From Mycolicibacterium monacense (GTDB taxonomy: Bacteria; Actinomycetota; Actinomycetes; Mycobacteriales; Mycobacteriaceae): a stretch of DNA of 64,000 bases. The notes beneath the pieces were generated by a model. That model searched no databases, was not told the origin of the DNA, and saw only the letters and a program-made list of their open reading frames with translations. The translations under genes and the position numbers were made by a program. This document shows positions 1 through 7,897 of the stretch, in pieces. The DNA is taken from contig NZ_AP022617.1 in the NCBI RefSeq assembly GCF_010731575.1, forward strand, positions 4,464,001 through 4,528,000. The letters run 5' to 3'. The stretch's first letter is position 1; each line of letters starts with the position of its first letter.

Positions 1-36
1 GCACAGCAGGGTCAACAGTCGGCGCATCCCACCCAT
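1..36 (-). CDS. 5' end of an unknown gene, cut by the window edge
   Basis: Only the first 12 codons are visible, read leftward from an ATG at 36 (MGGMRRLLTLLC). A second in-frame ATG lies three codons in. The two arginines followed by leucines and a cysteine look like the beginning of a secretion or lipoprotein signal peptide, but this is inference from 12 residues. It is codirectional with the SRPBCC gene that ends at 63, 26 bases upstream, so it could be the last gene of that small operon. No function can be assigned. Confidence 0.35.
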   Translation of the reverse strand, partial: MGGMRRLLTLLC

Positions 37-62
37 CCTGGGCGGTCGGCCTCTCGGTCACG

Positions 63-887
63 TCAAGTTTGGGACACGATCGGGTCGCGACCGAGGACCC
101 CGTCGAGCCACTGCGCCCACACCTGCCGCTGGTCGGCGGCCGTATCCGCGGCGGCGTCACCGTAGCGGTAGAGGGAGACCATCGCCCGCGCCGCGTCCCC
201 CATCGGGTACATACCGACGACGGCGATCCCGTTGCCCGGGTGGTCGAGCCGCACCATCACGTCACGTGACTCTCGCGTCTGGTGAACCCGTTCCACCACC
301 CCGCCGAATTCGGGTGCACCCGAAGGGGATGCGACGCGCTGACCCACGTCGGCACCGGTCAGTGCGAGCGCGGTGGCCAACCGGGACCACCCGTCGGCCA
401 CTTCACCCGGGTACTCGGCCATCACCCGCACCGGCGCGGCCGGTTGCCCCGCGAAGTCGCGCAGGTAGAGCCGCAGCACCGCGAAGAATCCCGGCCAGCC
501 GCCCTCGAAGCCCTCGAGTTCGTCGTCCCAGTCGTCGGCGTCGGTGAACAGGCTGTGCACCATCCGCACCACGCACTCACCGCCGCGCCGGCCGGTGACG
601 GTGATCTCGGTGGCCAGCGGTCCGGGCGAACCGATACCGCTCCAGTCGTGTTCTTCGTAGGTGAGCCGGCGCGGCGGCTCCCACCCGGTCACCACGCCGC
701 GTTGCGTGGCGCCCCCGCCGAAGTCGAAGTGCAGTTCGCCGCCGACGCGTTCCTCGACCGTCGTCGGGGTGAACCAGGCGCTCATCCCGGGGCCCGTCGC
801 CATGGCGTCCCACACCTGTTCCGGTGTGCCGGGCACCAGCAGTTCCATTTCGACCCAACGGCGGCCGTCGTCTTTCCGTATCGGCAT
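63..887 (-). CDS. SRPBCC/AHSA1 (START-like) domain protein
   Basis: 274-residue protein. The first ~140 residues match the AHSA1/SRPBCC pattern: an N-terminal strand (VEMELLVPGTPEQVWDAM), the typical segment MSAWFTPTTVEERVGGE and the family-like stretch TYEEHDW. Members form a hydrophobic cavity that binds lipids or small ligands; no enzymatic activity is predicted. The C-terminal ~130 residues look like a second, degenerate copy of the fold (inference). The start at 887 is chosen because the A of this ATG is the last base of the stop codon of the upstream ArsR gene (TGATG), giving translational coupling; the open frame continues upstream but would run through the regulator gene. ArsR-SRPBCC pairs are common in actinobacteria and probably respond to the same stimulus. 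Confidence 0.85.
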   Translation of the reverse strand: MPIRKDDGRRWVEMELLVPGTPEQVWDAMATGPGMSAWFTPTTVEERVGGELHFDFGGGATQRGVVTGWEPPRRLTYEEHDWSGIGSPGPLATEITVTGRRGGECVVRMVHSLFTDADDWDDELEGFEGGWPGFFAVLRLYLRDFAGQPAAPVRVMAEYPGEVADGWSRLATALALTGADVGQRVASPSGAPEFGGVVERVHQTRESRDVMVRLDHPGNGIAVVGMYPMGDAARAMVSLYRYGDAAADTAADQRQVWAQWLDGVLGRDPIVSQT

Positions 888-1522
888 CACGCATCCTCCT
901 GATCTCTCGGTTGTGGATAAGCGGCCAGCACCACCCGGTGTGCACGGCCACCGGGGGCGGTGTCGTCGTGGTAGCGCGCGACCAGGGTGGTGACGGCCTC
1001 GGACAGCTCGCGGGTGAAGTCGGCCCGGTCGGCGGCGCTGCGGAAGCGGACGGTCGCGTCGAGGGACAGGGTGGCCAGGCGTTTGTCCTTGGCCCGCGCT
1101 TCGCGCCAGAGGTCGCCGACCTCCTGGACGGCCCGGGCCGACAAGGCGATCAGGTAGCTGGCGGAGAGCCGGTCGCGGGACCGCGCGGGATCTGCGGCGG
1201 CGGCGCCGAGCGCGCCGGGCGCGACCACGTACGACGATGCGGTGGCGACCAGGAGACGTTCTTTGAGACCGCCCCACTTTCGTTCGCCGGCCACGGCGAC
1301 GAGCTGGTGCTGTTCCAGTGCCCGCAGGTGGTAATTGACCTTCTGCCTGGTGATTCCGACACGGGTGGCGAGCGCGGCGGCCGATGCCGGTTCGGTCAGC
1401 TCCGCGAGCAGTCGGCTGCGCACCGGGTCGAGCGCGACGACGGCGGCGGCGGGGTCGGCGATCACGTCCACATCCAGCACCCGGCCAGCCTCACCCTTGA
1501 CAAGAAGTTTTGTCAAGGGCAC
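887..1522 (-). CDS. ArsR-family winged-helix transcriptional regulator
   Basis: 211 residues if the GTG at 1522 is used. A winged helix covers about residues 35-85 (LAELTEPASAAALATRVGI, then TRQKVNYHLRALEQHQLV), typical of ArsR-type regulators controlling SRPBCC genes. No metal-binding CxC motif is seen. The stop overlaps the next ATG by one base (TGATG), so regulator and SRPBCC protein should be co-translated. A perfect 10-bp inverted repeat (1494-1519) lies directly on the first codons and between this gene and the divergent PAP2-kinase gene, which suggests autoregulation. If that repeat is the operator, the true start may be further in, for example the GTG codons of the stretch VLDVDVIADP. 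Confidence 0.8.
   Translation of the reverse strand: MPLTKLLVKGEAGRVLDVDVIADPAAAVVALDPVRSRLLAELTEPASAAALATRVGITRQKVNYHLRALEQHQLVAVAGERKWGGLKERLLVATASSYVVAPGALGAAAADPARSRDRLSASYLIALSARAVQEVGDLWREARAKDKRLATLSLDATVRFRSAADRADFTRELSEAVTTLVARYHDDTAPGGRAHRVVLAAYPQPRDQEDA
1494..1519. promoter_or_regulatory. Perfect 10-bp inverted repeat, likely ArsR operator
   Basis: CCCTTGACAA, a 6-nt spacer (GAAGTT), then TTGTCAAGGG. Both arms match perfectly. It contains a TTGACA hexamer on both strands, so bound repressor would cover -35-like elements in both directions. It sits between the divergent ArsR and PAP2/kinase genes. Confidence 0.6.
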
Positions 1523-1529
1523 GGGCGGC

Positions 1530-1535
1530 TACGTT
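1530..1535 (+). promoter_or_regulatory. -10 element (TACGTT) for a leaderless PAP2/kinase transcript
   Basis: A TANNNT hexamer ends 7 nt before the ATG at 1543, the spacing expected if transcription starts at the A of the start codon. No Shine-Dalgarno sequence is needed or seen. Confidence 0.45.
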
Positions 1536-1542
1536 GGCTCCT

Positions 1543-3033
1543 ATGGACCTGAGCATCCGGCGCCGCGGCAGCAGCCTCCGACAGATCGGCAAGGGCCTGG
1601 GCAGCCTCGACCGGGAGGTCTTCGAAGCCGTCGCCGAGTCGCCGAGTCCGCTGCTCGACGCGACGATGCCGCGGCTGACGCGCGCCGCCGACCACTCGAA
1701 GCTCTGGTGCGCCATCGCCGCCGGCCTGATGGCGTCCGGCGGGCCGAGGACGCGCCGCGGCGCCACCCGTGGGGTGTTGTCGCTCGCGGTCACCAGCCTC
1801 GTCGCCAACCAGGGCGCCAAGCGCATCTGGAGACGAGCCCGCCCGAGCTATCTGCCGGTACCGCTGGCCCGGCGGGGCCGGCGCTTCCCGACGTCGAACT
1901 CGCTTCCGTCGGGTCACTCCGCGAGCGCGGCGGCCTTCGCGGTCGGCGTCGGATTGGAGAGCCCGCCGATCGGACTGGGGTTGGCGCTGCTGGCCGGGCT
2001 GGTGGGGCTGTCCCGGGTGGCGACGGGGGCGCACTATCCCGGAGACGTATTCGCCGGTTTCGGTCTCGGCGCGGCCGTCTCGGTGCTCGGCGGCCGCGTG
2101 GTACCACCGACCACCCCGACGAAGTTGCCGACGGCCGAACCGCTGCGCGTACCCACCCCGCCCCGGCCCGAGGGCGCCGGTGTGGTGTTGGTGATCAACC
2201 CGGCCTCCGGCGGCGGCAACGGCGCGCGGGTGGTGGACGAGGTGCGGGACGCCCTGCCCCGCGCCGAGGTCGTCGAACTGGACGAAGGCGACGATCTGCA
2301 GCAGGTGCTGCGCGAGGCGGCCGGGCGCGCCGAGGTCCTGGCCGTCGGCGGCGGCGACGGCACGGTAGCCACCGCGGCGGGGATCGCCAAGGAGGCCGGA
2401 CTCCCGCTCGCGGTGTTCCCCGGCGGAACGTTCAACCACTTCGCGAAGGACATCGGGTGCGATTCGGTGGCCCGCACCGTCGATGCCATCCGCCGCGGCA
2501 GCGTCGCGTGCGTCGATCTGGTGTGCCTCAACGAGGAACACATGGTCATCAACACCGCGAGCATCGGTGCCTATCCGCAGTTCGTGCAGACCAGGGAGAA
2601 GCTGGAGCACAAGGTCGGCAAACCCGTCGCGGGCCTCTACGCGATGTTCCACACGTTGCGCCGTGCCGAACCCGTGCGCATCCAGTACGACAACCGGACG
2701 TTGCAGACATCGCTGTTCTTCCTGGGTAATTCGACCTACCTGCCGTCAGGTTTCGCACCGGCACAGCGCCACCGGATGGACGACGGCCTACTCGACGTGC
2801 GGATCCTGGAGACCGGGAAACGGTTCAGCCGGGTGCGGATCCTCACCGCGTTGATGCTGGGCCGGTTGGAACGCAGCCCGCTCTACCACGAGATGCGGGT
2901 GCCGGAGTTCACCTTCACCGCCATCGACGGCCCGACCGTTCTGGCGTGCGACGGGGAGGTCGGCACCGAGTGCCAGACCGCGAGCTTCACGGCGCAGTAC
3001 CGGGTGCTGCCGGTGTTTCGGCCGCTGGACTGA
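1543..3033 (+). CDS. PAP2 phosphatase-diacylglycerol kinase fusion
   Basis: 496-residue two-domain lipid enzyme. Residues ~50-190 carry the three PAP2 phosphatase signatures: KRIWRRARP (93-101), PSGH (122-125) and SRVATGAHYPGD (157-168). From residue ~212 there is a diacylglycerol/sphingosine kinase catalytic domain with a nucleotide-binding loop (VVLVINPASGGGNG) and GGGDGT (269-274). One half removes phosphate from lipid phosphates while the other transfers phosphate to lipid alcohols; the substrate is not known. The ATG at 1543 follows a -10 element by 7 nt. The 3' end overlaps the convergent second PAP2 gene by 47 bp. Confidence 0.9.
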   Translation: MDLSIRRRGSSLRQIGKGLGSLDREVFEAVAESPSPLLDATMPRLTRAADHSKLWCAIAAGLMASGGPRTRRGATRGVLSLAVTSLVANQGAKRIWRRARPSYLPVPLARRGRRFPTSNSLPSGHSASAAAFAVGVGLESPPIGLGLALLAGLVGLSRVATGAHYPGDVFAGFGLGAAVSVLGGRVVPPTTPTKLPTAEPLRVPTPPRPEGAGVVLVINPASGGGNGARVVDEVRDALPRAEVVELDEGDDLQQVLREAAGRAEVLAVGGGDGTVATAAGIAKEAGLPLAVFPGGTFNHFAKDIGCDSVARTVDAIRRGSVACVDLVCLNEEHMVINTASIGAYPQFVQTREKLEHKVGKPVAGLYAMFHTLRRAEPVRIQYDNRTLQTSLFFLGNSTYLPSGFAPAQRHRMDDGLLDVRILETGKRFSRVRILTALMLGRLERSPLYHEMRVPEFTFTAIDGPTVLACDGEVGTECQTASFTAQYRVLPVFRPLD

Positions 3034-3646
3034 CCCGCGGTGGATACCACAGCCAGCACATGACGAAGTAGACGTAACCCAGCGCCCACCCGGCCACCAC
3101 GTCGGAGGGGTGGTGGACGTTGAGCACCACGCGCGCGACCCCGATCGTCACGATGAGCACCACCCCCAGGACGATCGCCCACCGCTGTGCCGCTGGCGCC
3201 AGTGTGGGCGACAGGACGGCGAGAAACGCCAGCACGCACACCATCACACCCAGCGCGTGGCCCGACGGAAACGACGTCGACTGCGCGGCCACCAGTGCGG
3301 TGGCGGGCCGCGGACGGTCCGCGATCGCCTTGGCAGCCACCAGGAGCAGCCCCGACAACTCGACGGTGAGCACCAGGAACAGTGCGGTTCGGTACTGGCG
3401 CCGGACCAACGAGACGACGATGGCGACGACGCCCGCGAGCCGTAACACCGTCGGCCCCAGCACCGTGCAGTAGACGTCCCAACCGGTCACCCAGCCGGGG
3501 TGGGCGGCGCCGAAGCGGTCGAGTGGTTCGAGGACGGCCAGATCGGCCTCGAACAACCACGCCCAGTGGGCGTACCCGATCCACATCAGCACGAAGACCG
3601 CGGCAGCCGATACGGCCGAACCGATCAGCCACCTCCGGTTGGACAT
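2987..3646 (-). CDS. PAP2-family membrane phosphatase
   Basis: 219-residue integral membrane phosphatase with about six hydrophobic segments. Signature motifs are KAIADRPRP (106-114), PSGH (127-130) and ARVVLNVHHPSD (171-182), the last supplying the catalytic His and its Asp partner. The family dephosphorylates phosphatidate, undecaprenyl pyrophosphate or phosphatidylglycerophosphate; which applies is not visible. ATG 3646 is preferred over the adjoining GTG at 3649. It converges on, and overlaps by 47 bp, the fusion gene that also has a PAP2 domain, so two PAP2 enzymes sit tail to tail. Confidence 0.9.
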   Translation of the reverse strand: MSNRRWLIGSAVSAAAVFVLMWIGYAHWAWLFEADLAVLEPLDRFGAAHPGWVTGWDVYCTVLGPTVLRLAGVVAIVVSLVRRQYRTALFLVLTVELSGLLLVAAKAIADRPRPATALVAAQSTSFPSGHALGVMVCVLAFLAVLSPTLAPAAQRWAIVLGVVLIVTIGVARVVLNVHHPSDVVAGWALGYVYFVMCWLWYPPRVSPAAETPAAPGTAP

Positions 3647-3679
3647 CACGCCTGTTTACCAGTCACCGGCGAAGCGGTT

Positions 3680-3685
3680 TAGGCT
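3680..3685 (+). promoter_or_regulatory. -10 element (TAGGCT), probable leaderless start
   Basis: TANNNT hexamer 8 nt before the ATG at 3694. Confidence 0.4.
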
Positions 3686-3693
3686 GCCTGCAC

Positions 3694-4176
3694 ATGGCCG
3701 TCTTTCTGCGCAAGTTGCTTCGTATCGGCAGGTTGCCCGACGAGATGCGCGCTCAGTCCGAGGCCGAGGGAATCCTGCACCTGTCCGAGTTCGTCCCCGT
3801 CACCCGCCGGTTCACCGGATCGATCCCCGGTAAGCGGGCGTCGGGAAGCGTCTCCGGATACACCGGCGCACTGGTGCTCACCCGCGAGCGGGTGCTGGCC
3901 ACGCTGTCGACCGTGCCGGGTCTGGCAGGCCGGACCATCGACCAGCGCTGGGGCACCCCGGCCGACGGGCCGGTCGGCGTCGAGATCGCGCCCGACGGCC
4001 TGCATTTCGAGGTCGACGTCCACCGCGTGGAACCGCGCTCCCACGGGGAACTGTCGATGCACTACAAGAGCGACATCCCCGACGACGTGCTCGCCGTGCT
4101 GCCGACCCGGTCACTGCAGATCAGCGTCCCTCCGGAGTGGGTGTTCCGTGCGGTGGGCGTGCCCTACCGGCCGTAG
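3694..4176 (+). CDS. Conserved hypothetical protein, 160 residues
   Basis: No recognised catalytic motif. The protein is soluble in appearance, with no signal peptide or membrane segment, and has alternating strands in the middle (GYTGALVLTRERVLATLS) and near the end (LHFEVDVHRVEPRSHGELSM), which suggests a small PH-like or beta-barrel fold (inference). The start follows a TAGGCT -10 element. It is a single-gene unit between the divergent PAP2 gene and the convergent PPOX gene, which ends 24 bases downstream. Confidence 0.75.
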   Translation: MAVFLRKLLRIGRLPDEMRAQSEAEGILHLSEFVPVTRRFTGSIPGKRASGSVSGYTGALVLTRERVLATLSTVPGLAGRTIDQRWGTPADGPVGVEIAPDGLHFEVDVHRVEPRSHGELSMHYKSDIPDDVLAVLPTRSLQISVPPEWVFRAVGVPYRP

Positions 4177-4200
4177 GCCGGCATCGGGTGCCCCCTGCGC

Positions 4201-4623
4201 TCAGTCGGCGAGGTCGAACACCGCGACCACCTTCGTCGGAGTGATGCGGACGACCAACTCGCCCGGTACGCCGTTGCGGCGGCCGAACTCCTCCGCGCGG
4301 TCTGCGCCCATGTATCGGCCGCCGATCCGGGTCGCCGTGTCGAGGAGCTCGTCGGGATCCTCACTCGTCGAGGCGAGGCCCTGCACCTGGACGAACGAGA
4401 ACGGCGGACGTTCATCGTCGACACAGAGGACCACCCGGGGATCGCGGCGCAACGCACGCCCCTTCGCGGTGTCGCGGTCGGTGTTGAAGACCAGCTGGTT
4501 GCCCTCGACGATGAACCACACCGGCGCGACGAGCGGTCTGCCGTCTGATGCGACATAGCCCAGCTTGCCGGTTCGAGTGCCCTCGGACAGGAATGCGACC
4601 ACTTCGGCGGAGAACTCGTCCAT
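4201..4623 (-). CDS. PPOX-class F420/flavin-dependent oxidoreductase
   Basis: 140-residue split-barrel protein of the pyridoxamine 5'-phosphate oxidase-like superfamily. Family features are the N-terminal GKLGYVASDGRPLVAPVWF strand pair, the strand VFNTDRDTAKGRALRRDP and VVLCVDDERPPFSFVQVQG. In mycobacteria this class commonly binds F420 or flavin and acts as a reductase; the substrate is unknown. ATG at 4623 is the only convincing start. It is divergent from the sulfatase gene. Confidence 0.85.
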   Translation of the reverse strand: MDEFSAEVVAFLSEGTRTGKLGYVASDGRPLVAPVWFIVEGNQLVFNTDRDTAKGRALRRDPRVVLCVDDERPPFSFVQVQGLASTSEDPDELLDTATRIGGRYMGADRAEEFGRRNGVPGELVVRITPTKVVAVFDLAD

Positions 4624-4712
4624 CCGACGAGGTTAGATCCGGCGAGGGATAAGTTGCTTCGGGTGAGCCGAACACTTGCCGAACGGGCCGAGAACCGCTT
4701 CTGTGGGGCAGC

Positions 4713-6110
4713 GTGACAGGACAACCACGGGTGACTCCGCAGGACCGCGCCAACGTGCTGATCGTCCACTGGCACGATCTCGGTCGCTACCTCGGCGCCT
4801 ACGGACACCCGGACGTACAGAGCCCCCGCCTCGACCGGTTCGCCGCCGAGAGCATCCTGTTCACCCGCGCCCACGCCACCGCACCGCTGTGCTCACCGTC
4901 GCGCGGGTCGCTGTTCACGGGCCGCTACCCGCAGAGCAACGGCCTGGTCGGACTGGCGCACCACGGCTGGGAGTACCGCGCCGGCGTCCGCACCCTACCG
5001 CACATCTTGTCTGACAACGGTTTACACACAGCACTTTTCGGGATGCAGCACGAGACATCGTATCCGCCGAAACTGGGGTTCGACGAGTTCGACGTGTCCA
5101 ATTCCTACTGCGAATACGTGGTCGAACGCGCCACCGGGTGGCTGCGCGACGCACCGCAGCGCCCCTTCCTGCTCACCGCGGGATTCTTCGAGACCCACCG
5201 GCCCTACCCGCGTGACCGCTACGAACCCGCCGACGCCGCCACCGTCGCGCTACCCGACTACCTTCCCGAGGACCGGGAGGTGCGCCAGGATCTGGCCGCG
5301 TTCTACGGGTCGATCACCGTTGCCGACGCGGCAGTCGGCCAACTGCTCGACACGCTCGCGGCCACCGGACTGGACCGCAGCACCTGGGTGGTGTTCATGA
5401 CCGACCACGGTCCGGCCCTGCCCCGGGCGAAGTCCACGCTGTACGACGCGGGCACCGGTATCGCGATGATCATCCGGCCGCCGCTTGACGCCGGCATCGC
5501 CCCCGACGTCTACGACGATCTGTTCAGCGGCGTCGACCTGCTGCCCACGCTGCTCGACGTGCTCGGCGTCGACATTCCCGGAGAGGTCGAGGGACTCTCG
5601 CATGCCGACAATTTGCTGGGCGGCGCGGAGAAAACACGGGAAGTGCGCACCGCGGTGTACACCACGAAGACCTATCACGATTCCTTCGACCCAATTCGTG
5701 CGATCCGGACAAAAGAATTCAGCTATATCGAGAATTACGCGCAACGGCCGCTGTTGGATCTGCCGTGGGACATCGCCGAAAGCGCCCCCGGGCGCATCGT
5801 CGGACCGCGGGCACGCACGCCACGGCCCGCCCGCGAACTCTACGACCTCCGCACCGACCCCACCGAGCAACACAACCTGCTGACGTCGGAGAACAAGATC
5901 AACGCCGAGGCCGTCGCGACCGATCTGGCGCTCCTGCTCGACGACTGGCGGGTGAAGACCAACGACGTCATACCGTCGGATTTCGCGGGTACGCGGATAT
6001 CCGACCGATACACCGAGACATATCTGCGAATTCACCGGCGGGAAGTCACCAGTCGCTCGGCCATCGCGGCGGAACGAGGCGTCAAGGGTGAGCGCCGAAC
6101 GGCGCAATGA
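4713..6110 (+). CDS. Type I sulfatase
   Basis: 465-residue arylsulfatase-superfamily hydrolase that releases sulfate from sulfate esters. The catalytic signature CSPSRGSLFTG begins at Cys60, the residue converted to formylglycine in active type I sulfatases. An N-terminal metal-site Asp (D22 in HWHDLGRY) and the C-terminal FMTDHGP metal motif are present. No clear signal peptide is seen, so a cytoplasmic location is likely. The start is GTG 4713. Next come stf0, cysD and cysNC, so this enzyme may remove or recycle the sulfate that those genes install. In M. tuberculosis a sulfatase (Rv0296c) likewise adjoins stf0 near ESX-3. Confidence 0.9.
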   Translation: MTGQPRVTPQDRANVLIVHWHDLGRYLGAYGHPDVQSPRLDRFAAESILFTRAHATAPLCSPSRGSLFTGRYPQSNGLVGLAHHGWEYRAGVRTLPHILSDNGLHTALFGMQHETSYPPKLGFDEFDVSNSYCEYVVERATGWLRDAPQRPFLLTAGFFETHRPYPRDRYEPADAATVALPDYLPEDREVRQDLAAFYGSITVADAAVGQLLDTLAATGLDRSTWVVFMTDHGPALPRAKSTLYDAGTGIAMIIRPPLDAGIAPDVYDDLFSGVDLLPTLLDVLGVDIPGEVEGLSHADNLLGGAEKTREVRTAVYTTKTYHDSFDPIRAIRTKEFSYIENYAQRPLLDLPWDIAESAPGRIVGPRARTPRPARELYDLRTDPTEQHNLLTSENKINAEAVATDLALLLDDWRVKTNDVIPSDFAGTRISDRYTETYLRIHRREVTSRSAIAAERGVKGERRTAQ

Positions 6111-6163
6111 ATAAACTCATCGTGAACGTAAATTCCGGATAGGCAGCGGAATTGCGTTGCGGT

Positions 6164-6169
6164 TAGGCT
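6164..6169 (+). promoter_or_regulatory. -10 element (TAGGCT) of stf0-cysD-cysNC
   Basis: TANNNT hexamer exactly 7 nt before the stf0 ATG at 6177. It implies a leaderless transcript for the stf0 operon separate from the sulfatase. Confidence 0.45.
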
Positions 6170-6176
6170 CACGCCC

Positions 6177-6980
6177 ATGCCTTCGCGATCCACGGCGTAT
6201 CTGGTTCTCGCCTCACAGCGCAGCGGCAGCACCCTGCTCGTGGAATCCCTGCGCGCCACGGGTGTCGCCGGTGAACCGCAGGAGTTCTTCCAGTACCTGC
6301 CGAAGACCAGTCAGGCGCCCCAGCCGCGGGAGTGGTTCGCCGACATCGAGGACGAGTCGATCCTGCGGCTGCTCGACCCGCTCGACGAGGGCAAGCCGGA
6401 CCTCGCGCCGGCGACCATCTGGCGGGACTACATCCGCACGGTAGGCCGCACCCCCAACGGTGTCTGGGGCGGGAAGCTGATGTGGAACCAGACGCCGCTG
6501 CTGCTCGACCGCGCCAAGGATCTGCCCGACCGTTCCGGTGACGGTCTGCTCTCCGCGATCCGCGACGTCGTGGGCAGCGATCCGGTTCTGGTGCACGTCT
6601 ACCGGCCCGACGTCATCTCCCAGGCGGTGTCGTTCTGGCGCGCCGTACAGACGCGGGTGTGGCGCGGCCGCCCGGATCCGAACCGCGACGCCAGGGCCGA
6701 GTACCACGCCGGGGCCATCGCGCACGTCGTGAGAATGCTTCGCGCACAGGAGGATGGCTGGCGGAACTGGTTCGCCGAGGAGAACGTCGAACCCATCGAC
6801 GTGCCCTACCCGGTGTTGTGGCGCAACCTCACCCAGGTGGTCGCCGACGTCCTCGACCGGCTCGGTCAGGACCCCCGGCTGGCGCCGGCACCGGTGCTCG
6901 AACGTCAGGCCGATCAACGGTCCGACGAATGGGTGGACCGCTACAGGGCCGACGCCGAGAGGGACGGGCTGCCGACATGA
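6177..6980 (+). CDS. stf0: Trehalose 2-sulfotransferase
   Basis: 267-residue Stf0-family enzyme. It transfers sulfate from PAPS to the 2-position of trehalose, giving trehalose-2-sulfate, the core of mycobacterial sulfolipids. The PAPS-binding loop [10 protein letters not shown] lies at residues 12-21. Glu36, in GEPQEFF, matches the residue proposed as general base in the M. smegmatis enzyme. Length is normal for the family. The stop overlaps the cysD start (ATGA), coupling the sulfotransferase to the enzymes that make PAPS. In species without sulfolipid-1 the end product is uncertain. Confidence 0.92.
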   Translation: MPSRSTAYLVLASQRSGSTLLVESLRATGVAGEPQEFFQYLPKTSQAPQPREWFADIEDESILRLLDPLDEGKPDLAPATIWRDYIRTVGRTPNGVWGGKLMWNQTPLLLDRAKDLPDRSGDGLLSAIRDVVGSDPVLVHVYRPDVISQAVSFWRAVQTRVWRGRPDPNRDARAEYHAGAIAHVVRMLRAQEDGWRNWFAEENVEPIDVPYPVLWRNLTQVVADVLDRLGQDPRLAPAPVLERQADQRSDEWVDRYRADAERDGLPT

Positions 6981-7897
6981 CGACCACCGACATCGACGCG
7001 TTACGGGTCGACGAACTGCGGCTCCTGGAGGCCGAGGCCGTGCACATCATCCGCGAGGTGGTCGCCGAACTCGAGCGCCCGGTGCTGCTCTTCAGCGCGG
7101 GTAAGGACTCGATCGTCCTCCTTCGCCTGGCGGAGAAGGCTTTTCGTCCCTCACCGCTGCCGTTCCCGGTCATGCACGTCGACACCGGCCACAACTTCGA
7201 CGAGGTGATCGAGTTCCGCGACCGCCGCGTCACCGGACACGGCCACAAACTCATCGTCGCCTCGGTGCAGGAGTCCATCGACCGGGGCCGCGTCCCGGAT
7301 CCCGGTCCCGGCGCCTCCCGCAACCGCCAGCAGACCCGCACGCTGCTCGACGCGCTGGAGGAGGGCGGCTTCGACGCGGCGTTCGGCGGTGCGCGGCGCG
7401 ACGAGGAACGGGCCCGCGCCAAGGAACGGATCCTGAGTTTCCGCGACGAGTTCGGACAGTGGGATCCGCGGGCGCAGCGGCCCGAACCGTGGTCGCTCTA
7501 CAACGGGCGCATCAAGAAGGGTGAGCAGGTCCGGGTGTTCCCGCTGAGCAACTGGACCGAACTCGACGTGTGGCGCTACATCCAACTGGAGAACCTCGAG
7601 CTGCCGTCGATCTACTTCGCCCACCGGCGTGAGGTATTCGCCCGTGACGGCATCCTGCTGGCCGTGTCGCAGTACGCGCAACCGCGCGACGGGGAGACCT
7701 CGGCGGTGGAGTGGGTGCGCTACCGCACGGTCGGCGATCTCACGATCACCGGTGCGGTGCGCTCGGAGGCCACCGACATCGAGCGGGTCATCGCCGAGAT
7801 CTCGGCGGCGACGGTGTCCGAGCGCGGCGAGACCCGCGCCGACGACCGCACCTCGGTGGCGGCCATGGAGGACCGGAAACGCGAGGGGTACTTCTGA
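6977..7897 (+). CDS. cysD: Sulfate adenylyltransferase subunit 2
   Basis: 306-residue ATP sulfurylase small subunit, which forms adenosine 5'-phosphosulfate from ATP and sulfate in the cytoplasm together with CysN. The PP-loop SAGKDS is at residues 40-45, followed by the family stretch [16 protein letters not shown] and the C-terminal EGYF end characteristic of CysD. ATG 6977 overlaps the stf0 stop by 4 bases, and its own stop overlaps the cysNC ATG (TGATG), so all three are translated as a unit. Confidence 0.95.
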   Translation: MTTTDIDALRVDELRLLEAEAVHIIREVVAELERPVLLFSAGKDSIVLLRLAEKAFRPSPLPFPVMHVDTGHNFDEVIEFRDRRVTGHGHKLIVASVQESIDRGRVPDPGPGASRNRQQTRTLLDALEEGGFDAAFGGARRDEERARAKERILSFRDEFGQWDPRAQRPEPWSLYNGRIKKGEQVRVFPLSNWTELDVWRYIQLENLELPSIYFAHRREVFARDGILLAVSQYAQPRDGETSAVEWVRYRTVGDLTITGAVRSEATDIERVIAEISAATVSERGETRADDRTSVAAMEDRKREGYF

